This document shows, in pieces, positions 23,525 through 35,495 of a stretch of DNA of 64,000 nucleotides; position 1 is the first letter of the stretch; each line of letters starts with the position of its first letter. The DNA comes from Brachionus manjavacas (taxonomy: Eukaryota; Rotifera; Eurotatoria; Ploima; Brachionidae), in contig JAHQIY010000002.1 in NCBI GenBank assembly GCA_019054805.1, positions 5,022,001 to 5,086,000 of the forward strand. Reading direction: 5' to 3'. The notes under the pieces were generated by a model. That model was not told the origin of the DNA, did not search any database, and saw nothing but the letters and a program-made list of their open reading frames with translations. The translations under genes and the position numbers were made by a program.

Positions 23525-26500
23525 ATTTTTTTCTTATTTTTATTAAATAAAAAAGCTTGATGCGGACCACCAGGCAATTAATTGGCTTGAATCAAATTAA
23601 TAACAAATATTGACTCATAAAAATATTTTTATTAATGAAAATTGATAAAATAAATAAAATTTAAGTGTTTGATTTTTCAATTCATATCCTTTTAATTTGA
23701 CCCTAATCTAATTTATAGTTGATGATTATCTAATTTCACGTTCTCTGATCTCTTTTATGATCAATTTAAAAACTTATTTAGAATTTATTTTAAGGCTCTT
23801 TGACATTTAAATATACATTAAAATAAATTATTGAAACAAATGGTAAATTTAAAATGGAATTGATGTCTGGTATTCTCAGACGGGAAGAATTTATTTTCAT
23901 CAGCTAAATAAAGATATTCCAGGGCAGGATCGAGTCATTCTTTTCCTTTGGTGGCCAAACTGGTGGAAGGGTATAAAGAAGATTTCGAATCAAGAAATAT
24001 CGAATATCCAACTCTTTTGTGTAATTGCTACCTTATAATTTCCCATCTTTCCTCATTTTTTATCGATAACCATGAGCAATAAAAATAATCTGTCGATACC
24101 TTCCAAGAGCATCGAATGATTTAGGCTAAATCTAACAACAATTGAAATGACAATTTTTTAGGTAAAAGTTTCAAAAGAGCAATATAATTTGATAATATTT
24201 AAATTAAAATAACTAAATTTATATATATTAAAATTAAAATAATTATATTTATATATGGTTTTTAATGATCATTTTATTTTCGAAAAAATGAAAGTTTCAA
24301 TGTTATCAATCATTTAATTTATTTAGATCAAATTTTTTTTAATTTTATTTTATCTATTTAAATTTTTTATACTTTAATTTTATTTATTTATTTCGAAGGA
24401 ACCTTAGCTAGTTATAGATAAACAAATAAATAAGTTTCTTGTAAAAATAAAATCAATCAAAAAATGACTGAAGAATCAACACACCACGAGTTTGTATCTC
24501 ATCGTAACCAAGCTGAATCAAATGAATAATGAAGAAACATTGCAAGATGCCCATGATTTGGAAACAGTTCAACCAACAAAAAACAAGAGGAAAAATCGAA
24601 ACTATTTTCCTTTTGTAGTTTTACCAACTTTTAAACTGCCAAAAGAGTCTTGAAAAGTGTGTTCGAAGGTCAAAAATAGCTTAAGAGTAACTTAAATAAA
24701 GTCGACAAGAGATTTTTTAGTTGCTATACTTTGGGAAAAAGATCAGAAAGCTCAAAGAAAATCAGTTCAAAAAATGAAGTTGTAGAAGATGAATTTTCGT
24801 TCATTAAGGATATCGAAAATCATCAAGAGAATTGCTAATAGAGGTACTTGGTAAAGGTTAAACCTATTGAACACCGCTATAATATGTTTTGAAAATAAGC
24901 CAGTATTTCAAGTACAACTACTTTTAATCCACTCATTTTTATAAATTTCAATCCTCCAAACTGTGGTTATCTTTTACAAATAAGATTTAAATGGTGTACA
25001 AGATAAATTTTGCAAGTTGTTATAATAATTTTTAGTCAAATGGTCAGACCTCAAATTTATTTTCCTTTTAACGCCGCAAAAAATTGATAAGCTTTTTTTT
25101 TTTTTAATTTTTTATACCTTTCGTGATAGCTGATCAATAGCAGCTTTTATTAACACGGCAATTAAAAATTTTTTTCTTAATTTTTAGAAACATTTCATAT
25201 GAAATAAATTAGAATATAAATAAATACATTTTCTGATAAAAATATATTTTTCCTGGTAAAAAAAATAGCTGATAAAAGAAATAAAGACCTTCTCAAACAA
25301 CTTCAAATTTGATCAGCTATAACAATTCTCAAAATATCAAATTCAATGCTCCTTTAAATCCCTTTGTAAAATACCGATAATTTACCATGTTCTTCCTTAT
25401 CATTTGAAACAGATCTTAAAAAATTATTTTAATTTTTGTAATAACTACAGTAGCGCTACGCCAACTACGCTTCTGTGTTTATTTTAATTTTCAGTTTTTT
25501 TTTCAATTAATTATCAATTAAAAGACCATTTAACCCAAAGACTTATATTTCAAAGACTTATTAAAAGGTAACTAACTTAACGTAAATTTTATGTAATTGA
25601 TGTAATTTTAGTTGAAAACGCTTTGAATTTAAGAATTTTTTGGATACTTTATGGAATATTTTGAACAAATTAAAATAATAAAAAAATTAAAAGATATAAT
25701 TTAATCTAAAGAAAACTTACCATAAAATAAATCATAGTTTGACTAAGCCAAAGACGTCTTACGATGCATTGTCAATTTTTGAACAGACCACAGCTATTTT
25801 CTAATGCAAACGATTTTAAACTTGAATAAAAAAATCAACAACATAAAGTAAAATTAAATTAAATTTTAAAACGAATAAATAAATGCCTACTCGATTCGAG
25901 TTTCTGAAGATTTTGAAAAGACGATGTATTAACAGTTGTATTATTTAAATTTTGAATTTCAAATGCTACCTTTAGGCCCCTAGCTTTTAGATATCTTCAA
26001 TGTTTTAATCAATTGTTACAAATTATTAATCTTTTTTAAATAACTTTTTTTTTAGCCTCATAGATCCCAATAAAAGGTTTTTAATTAAGAAAATTAAATT
26101 TTTGATTCCTATTTTTTAAATCCGAAAAGTGCCTATTTATATTAGCTCCTATAAAAGTTTTATGGTTTTTATCAGAATTTTTACCAACATGGTGTACTAA
26201 AAAATATCAAAATTTTGCATGAACTCCCGTCCATTAAAACACTTAGAAATTGCTTAAATCAAAGGGTAATATCACATTCGATCAACCAGCCAACTCACCA
26301 GACAAATACCCAAGTAAACAAATTTAATTAATTTCTTTCTTTTAAAATTTTAGTTTTTTAATTAAAGTATGAAGTATTTAGTCTCTTAGTAAAGCTTATT
26401 TTATTTAATGATCATGGTTAGTAGTGGGAGTTCCATAGATGTCTTAGCAAATTAAAAATAAAATAATATTTTTCATAGTTAGTTTATTTTTTTATAAAAT

Positions 26501-26639
26501 AAAATTTTCGAAACGACTTTGACACTTTCTAGAAAAAAAAAGACGCTTAATAACTCTAAGAGAAAAGAAAACAATAATCTTGAAAAGAAATCAGAACTTC
26601 GATTTACTAATCAAAATTAAACATACTAGAATTTCCAAT
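23525..26639. other. intergenic DNA with LINE-A copy and a coding-like relic
   Basis: Apart from the LINE-A copy listed below, I see no gene. Near 24463-24840 a broken frame on the plus strand gives coding-like blocks (MTEESTHHEFVSHRNQAESN, and later KRSESSKKISSKNEVVEDEF) interrupted by several stops. It resembles no family I know and may be a decayed transposon ORF or retrocopy. Confidence 0.4.
23875..24440 (+). mobile_element. LINE-A copy, 5'-truncated
   Basis: The frame around 23915-24045 gives PLVAKLVEGYKEDFESR..EYPTLLCNCYL with decay, matching the C-terminus of the LINE-A ORF at 39420-39530. The tail with GAAGGAACCTTAGCTAGTTA and TAGATAAACAAATAAATAAG ends near 24440. Confidence 0.7.
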
Positions 26640-26645
26640 TTTATT
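26640..26645 (-). terminator. poly(A) signal candidate of the desaturase gene
   Basis: AATAAA on the minus strand, 134 bases beyond the desaturase stop codon. It is the first canonical hexamer downstream. Confidence 0.45.
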
Positions 26646-26778
26646 GATTAATAAAATTTAATAATGATAAAATATCAGTTAGATATTTTTATCTAAAAAT
26701 GAAAGAAAATTGTCCAACATCAATTTTAACAGTAAACTAACTAAAATTCATGTCTTTGCGAAGAGAAATAAAATTAAT

Positions 26779-27847
26779 TTAGTAATCATGTTCATGCTCA
26801 GCATCATAACCATCATCATTTTGCACAGATAAATCACCAGTTCGCTTTCTTCGTGCCAAAATTTGTTCAGATGACACCTTATTTCTGTCATAAGCTTGTC
26901 CAATCAAGGCCATAAAATCAATAAAAAATTTTGTGAAATTGAAATAAACACTTCCGTGTTCGCTTGTCGAATAGTCCATTGGAAAGGTGTGATGATAGTT
27001 GTGGAATCCTTCACCAATTGCACCCATGCTAACAAACAAGTTTTCAGCCGGATTTATTTTCTTGTCATACGGTCTCATGCCCCACATATGAGCAAAGCTG
27101 TTCACAAACCATGTAAAGTGGAGTGTGACTATATATCTCAATATGGCAGGTACAAAATATGCATTTGTCCATGACTCGTTCCATAAATAGACCGGTATAA
27201 CAGTGGGCAAGACAAAGCAAGTCAAAATGGCCAATGTGCGGTAGTACTTCTTCTGAAAAGCCACTACTGGATCAGCCAACAAGTCTCCGAGAGGAATGCG
27301 CGATCCTTTCTGAATCACATCGGGATGCTTTTTCATCAAAAGCCAGCCCATGTGAGAGAAAAAAAATCCTCGGTTAGCATTGTGAGGATCAGCGTTTGTT
27401 TCTGCATGTTTGTGGTGTACCCTGTGATCGCGACTCCATTCAAAAATCGAATTCTGCAGGGCCAATGTTTGAAATACACCAAGAACTATGCGTAATGGAA
27501 GCTTGGCTTTATAAGTCCTGTGTGACCACAATCGGTGCGCACCGGCAGTGATTCCCAACGCTCCACAAACATACAAAAAATAAGCTTAAACAAAAATTTA
27601 AAAAAAAAATTTCTAAATCAAATTTTTTCATACCAAAGATTAAAGTTTGAATTTTTGAATAGAAAGATAGATATAAGCCGTAGAGGGCTCCCATATGAAG
27701 CACAACAAAAATGGCTACATTTCTCCACCGAATTGGAAGCTCAATTTTTTCTTCTTTCTCAATTCGATTAGTCTCACCTTGAGTGCTTGTCTTTTGGAGA
27801 GTGTCTATTTTTTCAGGCACATTGAATCCATCAATTCTAGGCGCCAT
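26779..27847 (-). CDS. stearoyl/acyl-CoA delta-9 desaturase
   Basis: Two exons, 27634-27847 and 26779-27584 (donor TTTG|GTATGA, acceptor GTTTAAG|CTTAT), encode 339 residues. The enzyme places a cis double bond at carbon 9 of C16/C18 acyl-CoAs in the endoplasmic reticulum, with cytochrome b5 as electron donor. The three iron-binding histidine boxes are intact: HRLWSH (88-93), HRVHH (125-129) and HNYHH (266-270). Hydrophobic spans around residues 43-63, 66-85, 185-205 and 215-235 fit the usual four-helix membrane fold. Length is slightly under the vertebrate enzyme. The acidic/His-rich C-terminus (DAEHEHDY) is not family-typical. The start is the ATG at 27847, preceded by a run of 13 A and a TTTTTTAG acceptor-like site. 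Confidence 0.96.
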
Positions 27848-30311
27848 TTTTTTTTTTTTTGCTCTAAAAAATAAAATATTCTTTTAAATCGAATGATTTG
27901 GCTTTATGAATAAGTATGTGATCACTATTTTACAGCATGCTTTAGCTATATACATAAAACGGAATATATTATGTTTTAAATCCAGAGAGGGCTCTGAGTG
28001 ACATGAAAAATTTTGGAAAAATTATATTTTGCTTTCATAAGATAAAATACAAATTTATGAAGTAAATTTTTGAAATTTTTCAACTTTTTTTTATAGCTAA
28101 CTAAAAAAAATCATACGATTTATTCATTTATGTAACACTCTCTATTGAGAAATAATGCGATTTAAATATTAAAAACGCTCTATATTTAAATATAATATAT
28201 GCTTATAAAGAAAAGTTTAAAGATCAACTAAATTTAAATAGGCTAAACAATCAAACTTTGCATACATTATATTATTTCGATAATCTCAAGCTCTTTTGTC
28301 TTAATGTTTATAGCCAATGGACCGTAAAATTATCTTTTAGTAAATTTTTCACAATAATTAGATACAAAAAATCTTAAATTTAAAATTAATTTTTTTTGTT
28401 GCCTAAATCTAATGAATGTTTACTAGTTTTTTATGCTTCAATACAAATTCTTTTTATTTATAGTCAGTCAAATGCTAAAAATTATAAGACCATAATTTAT
28501 AGTATACGAATTTTTGGTACAAAAATCGAACCATTTTTTAAACAAATGGTCTGATTTCAGCTAATTAGAAAAAAATTAAAAAAAAAATTTTTGACTCTTT
28601 TTTGCAGAATTTCATTAGCTTTTTTCCTTAAAGTTAACTAATAAAATCTATTTGAAAACAAAAATGTTTAAATTCCAGAATTTATCATTTTTTTAGATAA
28701 CATTTTGTTCTAGTTAAACTTTTTATAATTTAAATAGATAAGTTATTTGAGAACCGAATTAGGAAATAATCAGATTCAAGTTTTCTAAATTTATTAAAAA
28801 AATATTTAAAAAAATATTTTTTAAATTTAATATAACTTATAATTTCATTGTTCACGCCAAAACAAAAGTCAGTCCTTTTGCAAAAAAAATTCGGTCACTA
28901 CAAATTTAGCTGAATAGGTGTAGCTAATGACTTTCCTTAAAACTCTGTTGTTCTGCAAGTTTTTATTTTAAAAATAAATTAAATAAAAAGGAATACATTT
29001 TTTTAAAAATATTTCTCTTTTAAAAAGAATTTTGCCTTTTGTTGATATTTATAATTAAAATCTTTCTATTAAATATTTAAAATTAACCCTTACTCTTCTA
29101 AGAATAAAAAGACAGTCTTATTTTTAATAATTGCGTCTTTTTAAAAGTCATATGTTTCTAAATCATTCTAATTTAATTAACAAAATTTAATTAAATATTT
29201 TTTTAATTTGTTTATATAAAAACAAGCTGAGTAATGTTGGAATTTTTCCGAAAACTTGTATTAAGATGAACACTCGATTTTTAAAAAAATTTAATTTACG
29301 CAAAATTAGTATTTATGAAAATATGGATTTGGAAAATAATCTACCAAATAATTAAAAAATTCTATTTTAATTTTTGTTATAAATTTTAAAAATTTATAAT
29401 TTTTTTTTCCTAGTTTATCAAAAATAATTAAGATTTCGTCCATTTTAATTATTTTGATAAATACACATTAAGCTTGAGAAAAAGCATTTTTTATTCGAGA
29501 TTTATCTAATGCAAAATTTCTTTTAAAAATAATTGACTCCTAAAAAAAAGTGAACTTTTAAGTCTTACGACATAGAAAGCAAAATTATATTCTAGAAAAA
29601 GTGTTATTTAATCTAAATTTTTTTTCATGATAAATATAATATTAAAGATTTGACAGTTTCTTTGTCAAAAATGGCTTATGACCATAGATATTATTCGATT
29701 TTTTTGCTAGAATCAAACACATAATTAAAAAATTAAAAATTTGATACAATATTACATGGCATAAACTATTTTTAAATCTGGCTCTCAATTCCATTATTTT
29801 TTAAAGTATTTTGAAAATTATTAAAATCTTTTTTACTTTAAACCTTTGAGCGATTATGAATAAATAAATTAGATTCCAATAATTAAAAATAATCTTATAA
29901 TTAATTATTTTTCAAGTAGCTTTATCAGATTTTTATATTCTTCACATTATAAATGAATATTTCTGCGCAAAAAAGATAGCTTGCTATCTGTACTCAGCTT
30001 GATAAATTATGCCTAAAATAGATAAATATTTTAATATCTTAAAAAAAAACATTTCTTTTTTCTCTGTCCGATAATTATTTTAATCAAATTAAAAAATAAT
30101 TTACTCATTAAAAACAAATAAATAAATAGTTAAACTAAATGCCATTGTTGTTTTCCATGAATATAGAAATATTAAAACTGTGAATGTAATAAAATTGGTA
30201 TAAGCTTTGCTTAATTTAAGATCTGATTTGCATTTATTGCATTCTTTTAATGGAATATTTAGTTTTGTATTAAAAATCGTAAATAGTCTTTTATCTGATA
30301 TTAAAACACAA
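27848..30311. other. AT-rich intergenic DNA, no gene seen
   Basis: No open frame with family resemblance, no RNA gene and no element with clear ends was found. The first 100 bases upstream of the desaturase should hold its promoter. Confidence 0.6.
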
Positions 30312-30383
30312 GGTTCTATGGTGTAATGGTTATCACTCTGGACTCTGAATCCAGCAATCCGAGTTCAAGTCTCGGTAGAACCT
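30312..30383 (+). tRNA. tRNA-Gln (CUG), second identical copy
   Basis: All 72 bases match the gene at 22648-22719, including the acceptor stem GGTTCTA/TAGAACC, anticodon CTG and both internal promoter boxes. The flanks differ at once beyond the gene (CCTTTAAATTTTTG here), so the copies are independent loci rather than a recent segmental duplication. A weaker T-run follows. Confidence 0.97.
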
Positions 30384-30586
30384 TTAAATTTTTGTTTAAA
30401 ACAAAATTTGAAATTTTTTTTTATTTTATAATTGAACTCAAGTAATTTTCAGGTTGTATGAATTTTTAAATGTAGAAGAAAATACTGAAAAATTTTTTTT
30501 TAAATAAAAATGAATATATTGAAACAAATCTTTTAAGTCCCTCCAAATCTGAATCGACTGGGAAAGTATTAGGTTTTTATTTGGTG

Positions 30587-30801
30587 AAGTAAGATTTTTG
30601 TTCAATTTTCAATTTGCTCTTTTTGCTCAAAAATTACAAATGCGCAATTTAATTGCATTGAATATTTGAACTTATTTTGAATTTAAATTTGAAAGCTTTA
30701 AAAGATAAAAAACTATGTAAAAAACGATAATGCGATTAAACTGCGCATTTGAAATCTTTGAGCAAAAAGAGCAAATTGAAAATTGAACAAAAATCTTACT
30801 T
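30587..30801. mobile_element. hairpin MITE with long terminal inverted repeats
   Basis: The outer 45 bases (AAGTAAGATTTTTGTTCAAT.. to ..GCTCTTTTTGCTCAAA) are a perfect inverted repeat at both ends. A further 30-35 bases inward pair with about four mismatches, around AAATGCGCA. The unpaired centre is only about 50 bases. No coding capacity. I do not see a convincing target duplication, so the superfamily is open. Confidence 0.75.
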
Positions 30802-31239
30802 GGCCTTTTATTTTAGATTTAGAAAAAAATATTTGAAAAAATGCCACTATTGCATAGAAAATAACCATAACTTATAAAACTACAAAAAACAAAATCAAGT
30901 CAAAGAAAAATGTATTTTTCATAAGAATTGATTTATAAAAATTAATAAAGTTTAATTTCAATACCAATATTAAAATTTAAATATTTTTTGAATTGTACAA
31001 TTATGATATATTTTTCTTCAAAGTACTTATCCTTAAAGATGCTTTATATTTTTCGATTACAAATTTAATAAAAACTACCTAAAATTTAGATTAATAATAA
31101 CAAATTAATTATGAAAATATTTAATTCAATTTTTTTGAAATTTATTAGAAAAGGTGATAATTAGTTAGTGATAAAAATTTTGTTTAAGATTTAACTAATA
31201 AGAAATTTAATTTCCTCGTCCTTCGATATTGGGAATATC

Positions 31240-32010
31240 ATGCAAAAGCTTGATGGGGATCTCATTGAGCTGAGATTAGAGAAATTAAATCGAAAAAAAT
31301 CGATGGTGCTTATGAATTATACCCACTAATACTGAAAAACTGCACAAAAATAATGTTAGTGCCATTGAAAATAATTATAAAAATTCACTCCTGACAGGAA
31401 AGACTCCATTGGTGTTGGAAGAGCAAATATATCACATATCACGTCAGTTGCATGCATAATTCTGGAAAGTTTCATCCTGGATTAACAAAGGATAACAGTG
31501 CTGATGAAATACTTTAGGCGGGAAAATGGTTAAGTGGACTTTTTAAGTAATAGATCTCAGCAAGTTGTACTTGGCTATGGAGTTTCGAAATGGTCAAAGT
31601 GGAGTTCCCTTAAGGATTTGTACTTGGATCCTTGCTATTTGTTTTGTACATGATCTCACTGACCGAGTTTGAAATAAATGGAATTCTAAGCAGACGAATC
31701 AAAAATACCTGGCATAATGTTTATGAAAGAGCGATGTTGCAGAAAGACCTGGGGCATTTTGTCAATGGATAGAGGTGTGGCGTATGAGACTGTCGACTGA
31801 TAAGTGCAAAGTGATGAATTTCTGAAGACTAAGCGCAAGGCATAAGCGTATGGTAACAGCCATGGAGTATATAAGGGATCTAGGAGTGATGGTCTCATCA
31901 GATTTAAAGTGGACCCGCCAAGTGAAAAGTTTGTGTGCGAAAGCAAGGATGCTTTGAATGTTAAAGCGAACTTTTACAAGTTGAGAAGAGAGGTTGTGTG
32001 GAAAAATGAA
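31240..32010 (+). pseudogene. decayed non-LTR retrotransposon reverse transcriptase (LINE-C)
   Basis: Scattered frames on the plus strand match reverse-transcriptase blocks. Around 31590-31660 is a degraded QSGVP.G.VLG.LLFVLY motif. Around 31875-31980 is RDLGVMVSSDLKWTRQVKSL, then AKARML and LKRTF, the region after the catalytic domain in CR1/Jockey-like elements. Multiple stops and frame changes show it is dead. It is unlike LINE-A and LINE-B in these blocks. Confidence 0.7.
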
Positions 32011-33199
32011 TTTATTCATGGTTAGAAAGAAGATATTTATCCTTAATAAAGATATTTATATCATGTAAAACTTTTTACACTATTAAAAAATTTCGTGCCT
32101 AAAACAGGACTCAGGATGAGCTCTATAGGACAAGATAATGATAAAAATAAAACTTACAAGATTAATGTCTGTGAACAATAATTTTAAAAAAACTGACACA
32201 AAGAATTTAATTTATCTCTAATTTAGTTTAAAAAAATAATTTTTTTTATTAAACACTGAACAAATTAATTAAGTAGAACACAAATGAAAAATATTATTTT
32301 ATTCATTGCAACATGTAAATATAAAAATATTTTTTAGGCTAATTTTGAAATATTTTTTAGCAATTTATTTTGTACATATTTTTTATTAGATTTGAAGAAG
32401 ATGAATTTTTTTTTGATATATCCTAAAAAAATTTCAACTTCATTATTAAATTATTAGTTATATAAAATTAGAAAATTTTATTTTGTTTTATTTTAAAATC
32501 TTCAAAAAATTTAAAATAGAAAAATTGAGTATTTAATCAACTACAATCTTATTTAATTAATTAAATTTTAATCGATTTGTTCAAATAAAGTTTTAATTGT
32601 TCAATTTACATCTTTTTTGTCATCTTCACTATAAATTTGTTAAAAATAAAAGACAATTTAATTGTTTTTATTAATATAGCTTTTTATTTATTTATTTTTT
32701 TTCATTTTTATTAAATTTGTTTTAAGTTTATTGACGTCTATCCATAAATATAATAAGATTATTTCCCAATAATATAATTTCTAACAAATGAATTTAAAAT
32801 CTAATAAAAAATACCAAAAGAACAAATTTAGAGCTCTAAAGAAAACCTACATAATTTTTTCATAAAAAATAAGTTATAACCTATTAATTAGAAAAAAATA
32901 AAAATATATTTAAAAATTTGATAAAAATAATAGCGAAATTAAAAAATGATGTAACCCCCAATGAACAAAAAATCCTTATTGTTGTAAATTTTAAAATGAA
33001 CTTTTTATTTTTTCTCATCCTCTCCCTGTATTTTTTATTAGCGAATATCTTCATACTTTATTTTAATACTTAATAAAAAATCGATTTAAATAATTGTATG
33101 ATCAAAAATTGGTGATTTCCAACAAAAAGATTTCAAAAATGAGGAAATTGTTTTAATATTTGATTATTTAAATTTATTTCAAGCAACAAAAAAAAAAAT
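32011..33199. other. AT-rich intergenic DNA, no gene seen
   Basis: Nothing recognisable lies between the LINE-C relic and the TIM50 stop codon. This includes the TIM50 3' UTR, whose poly(A) site I cannot fix. Confidence 0.6.
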
Positions 33200-34626
33200 T
33201 TATCGTCTAAAGAGAGAAAACGACGATTTTTTTTGTTTCAACTCTTCTTCTTGTTTTTTGCGGTCAGCTTCAGATTCCTAAATTAAAATTGGATCAACAA
33301 AATTTAAAAATTATTTTTAAATTATCAAAATTACCGCTAATTTAATTTGATTTAATTTAAAACTTCCGAGAGGATCAACTTCCGAATTATAGTAATCTAA
33401 AACATCTCTTACATCAGCAACTCCACTCGAAGCAATCACTAATTTAAAAAAAATTTATTCAATCTTTAAATAAATTAATAAATTTTAGAAATTTTACTTT
33501 TCAAAAATGAAGCAAGATGGATCAAATCTGCATCGCTTTCATCTCCTTCCCATTTTTTTAGTCTATGCAAAGCATTTCTTGGCTGAAATTGATACGCCTT
33601 ATCATCCCAATCAATCACTATAATTTTACTCAAATCTCTGTTCATATAGCTCAAATCTTTGATGTAACTGTTATCTCTAAACTTGGTACTTTCTCTGAAC
33701 AATTTGTGATGAATATTTTGTTGGGGATCTAGTGATGAAGCAATGGGGGCTCCAGACAAAAATGGTTCTCTAGTGAACAAAACTACCTCAAAAGTTGGAT
33801 ACTTGACTTGTTCAATGAAATAATCCAGACCAGGACGTTTTTTATATCTCCAACCAGTACTAAACTTGAAAAAAATATAAATTATAAAATAGAGAAAAGA
33901 AAGATATTTCAGAAAAAAAAATTACTGTCCACTCCGGATGAAGAAGAATACCGCTCATTTCAATTACCAATGTGTACGGTGGTTGGTAGTAAGGAGGCTG
34001 AATGGGATCTGGCAGAAGCTTTTCAGTCGAAGGCTCTTTTAGTGCTTCGTAATATTCCATGACCGATTTGAATGCACGCTGTGGATATTGAAAGAAAACG
34101 GACACTTAAATTTTATTAATTAATTTAAAGATTTTAGGTATTTTTTTTTACTATCTGAAAATTCGTCTCTTAAGGGTTTATTGTTTTCGTCTAGTTTTGG
34201 AGAACCCCAGTAAACCAGCACATAAATTAAAGATCCTCCAAATAAGGTACCGAAAAAAGTCAACGAAAATTTCCAAGCGTGTTCTCGGCTAAACATTTTG
34301 GCAAACTTGGATTCGTTTTCTTTTTGGTCGTTCTTTTTGTCATTTTTTTGGTCATTTGGTGTCTCTTCCTGTGCTTCTTGTCCGAAATTTTTACTCATTA
34401 TATTCTGTAAGTCATCGGAAAGAATTGATTTGGAAGTTTGCTGGGATGGGATGATTTTTTGAGTATCCTTATTGTTGAGGAGAAAAGCGGTGTGAATTTT
34501 GGGTCCCTTAGCAATGGGTGCAAGAGCTTTGAAATTTTTGTTTAAAGTTGTCAGATTAAAATTTTGATTAAGAGTCGGTAGTTTTCGGACAAATAGTCGA
34601 CTCAAGCAATTCGCTTTGGATAACAT
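33200..34626 (-). CDS. TIMM50: mitochondrial import inner membrane translocase subunit TIM50
   Basis: Five exons (34152-34626, 33926-34104, 33498-33864, 33335-33438, 33200-33277) join in frame to 400 residues, and all splice sites are GT..AG. TIM50 is the TIM23-complex receptor that takes presequence proteins from the TOM complex in the intermembrane space. The N-terminus (residues 1-40) is rich in Arg/Lys, Leu and Asn with no acidic residues, as expected of a presequence. A charged Asp/Lys/Gln linker and a membrane helix (about 119-139) follow. Then comes an FCP1-like domain with [20 protein letters not shown] (about 190-209), [10 protein letters not shown] and [10 protein letters not shown]. 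The phosphatase motif DxDxT is replaced by EMSGI, the usual inactive state in this family. The Lys/Glu tail ends FSLFRR. A 200-base gap separates it from the TPR gene upstream on the same strand. Confidence 0.94.
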
Positions 34627-34633
34627 TTTAAAC

Positions 34634-34771
34634 CTAAATGAACAAATGCCGAATGTAAATTTTTAAAAAATAGGAATTTAAAAAAATTAAACTTCAAAAC
34701 TAACTTAAAATTTTATTTAATTTGTAATATTTCAAAATATTCTAAATGTTGTTTTAGGGATACCGACTTAC
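34634..34771 (-). other. possible leader intron of TIM50
   Basis: On the minus strand a donor GTAAGT (34771) and acceptor TTCATTTAG (ending 34634) flank 138 bases just upstream of the TIM50 ATG. A second acceptor-like TTTTTTCTAG lies a few bases before the donor. Either a short leader exon exists, or one of the acceptors receives a trans-spliced leader. Confidence 0.35.
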
Positions 34772-34826
34772 AAAATTCTAGAAAAAATAAAATAATATGA
34801 ATAAAATTTGATTTAAAAAGAAAAAA

Positions 34827-35495
34827 TCAGGCTTTGACAGATTCAATTTTTTTTCCCAACTCGGCCAAATATGGATGCTCAGCAGTAAGCAAAAATTTTC
34901 CTTGCTCCAGAGCCTTTTCAAAATATTCAAGTGATTTTTCATTTTGGCCATTTAGTTTATAGATTTCGGCAAGATTTTCGAAAGAAGTAGCGACATGCGG
35001 ATGAAACTCAGGCAAAGTTTTTTGCTTAATTTCCAAAGCCTGCTCATGAAATTCAATGGCTTTGTCAAGCTGTTCATTTTCTTTGTAAGCAATACCGATA
35101 TTATCCAAAGAAGTGACTATTTCCGCATGGTCTTGATGCAGCTCTTTCTTTCTAATCTCTAATGCTTTTAGATGGTATTGCAGGGCTTGTTCAGGTTTGT
35201 GCAAAAACACACTGACTAATCCAACGTTGTTATACGATGTGGCCACTTGAACATTCGGTTCCGGAAAAAGACGTTCTCTCATTTCTAAAGATTGAATATG
35301 GAACTCATAAGCCTTTTGTGGTTCATTGAGGTCCGAGTATACCATGCCGATGTAGTCAAGTATATTGGCCACGTCTTCATTGTCTCCTGGTAATTCTGTT
35401 TGAAGAGTTTCAAGAGTCTTCATGTAATAGTCCAAGGCACGTTTGGGCTCTTCCAAATTTTTGAATGAACGGTCCTCGGCTGATTCTTGGCTCAT
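34827..35495 (-). CDS. kinesin-light-chain-like TPR protein, single exon
   Basis: The intact 222-residue frame consists almost wholly of tetratricopeptide repeats of the 42-residue kinesin-light-chain type. Four full units and a partial first unit recur with ALxYHxKALEIRKK..L..H..VATSxxNLAxxY pattern (for example ALQYHLKALEIRKKEL and AIEFHEQALEIKQKTL). Such repeats form a superhelix that binds peptides. There is no coiled coil for kinesin heavy chain, so it is not a complete kinesin light chain. Many invertebrates carry expanded families of similar small TPR proteins with unknown partners. No signal peptide or membrane segment is seen. The start is the first ATG, 14 residues before the first repeat helix. 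Confidence 0.85.
   Translation of the reverse strand: MSQESAEDRSFKNLEEPKRALDYYMKTLETLQTELPGDNEDVANILDYIGMVYSDLNEPQKAYEFHIQSLEMRERLFPEPNVQVATSYNNVGLVSVFLHKPEQALQYHLKALEIRKKELHQDHAEIVTSLDNIGIAYKENEQLDKAIEFHEQALEIKQKTLPEFHPHVATSFENLAEIYKLNGQNEKSLEYFEKALEQGKFLLTAEHPYLAELGKKIESVKA

Noticed and set aside
23362..23577. Minus-strand frame with [10 protein letters not shown] repeats
   Set aside because: Antisense reading of the RS-domain codons of the SR gene.
26896..27174. Plus-strand frame opposite the desaturase
   Set aside because: Antisense to a well-supported exon containing histidine box 3.
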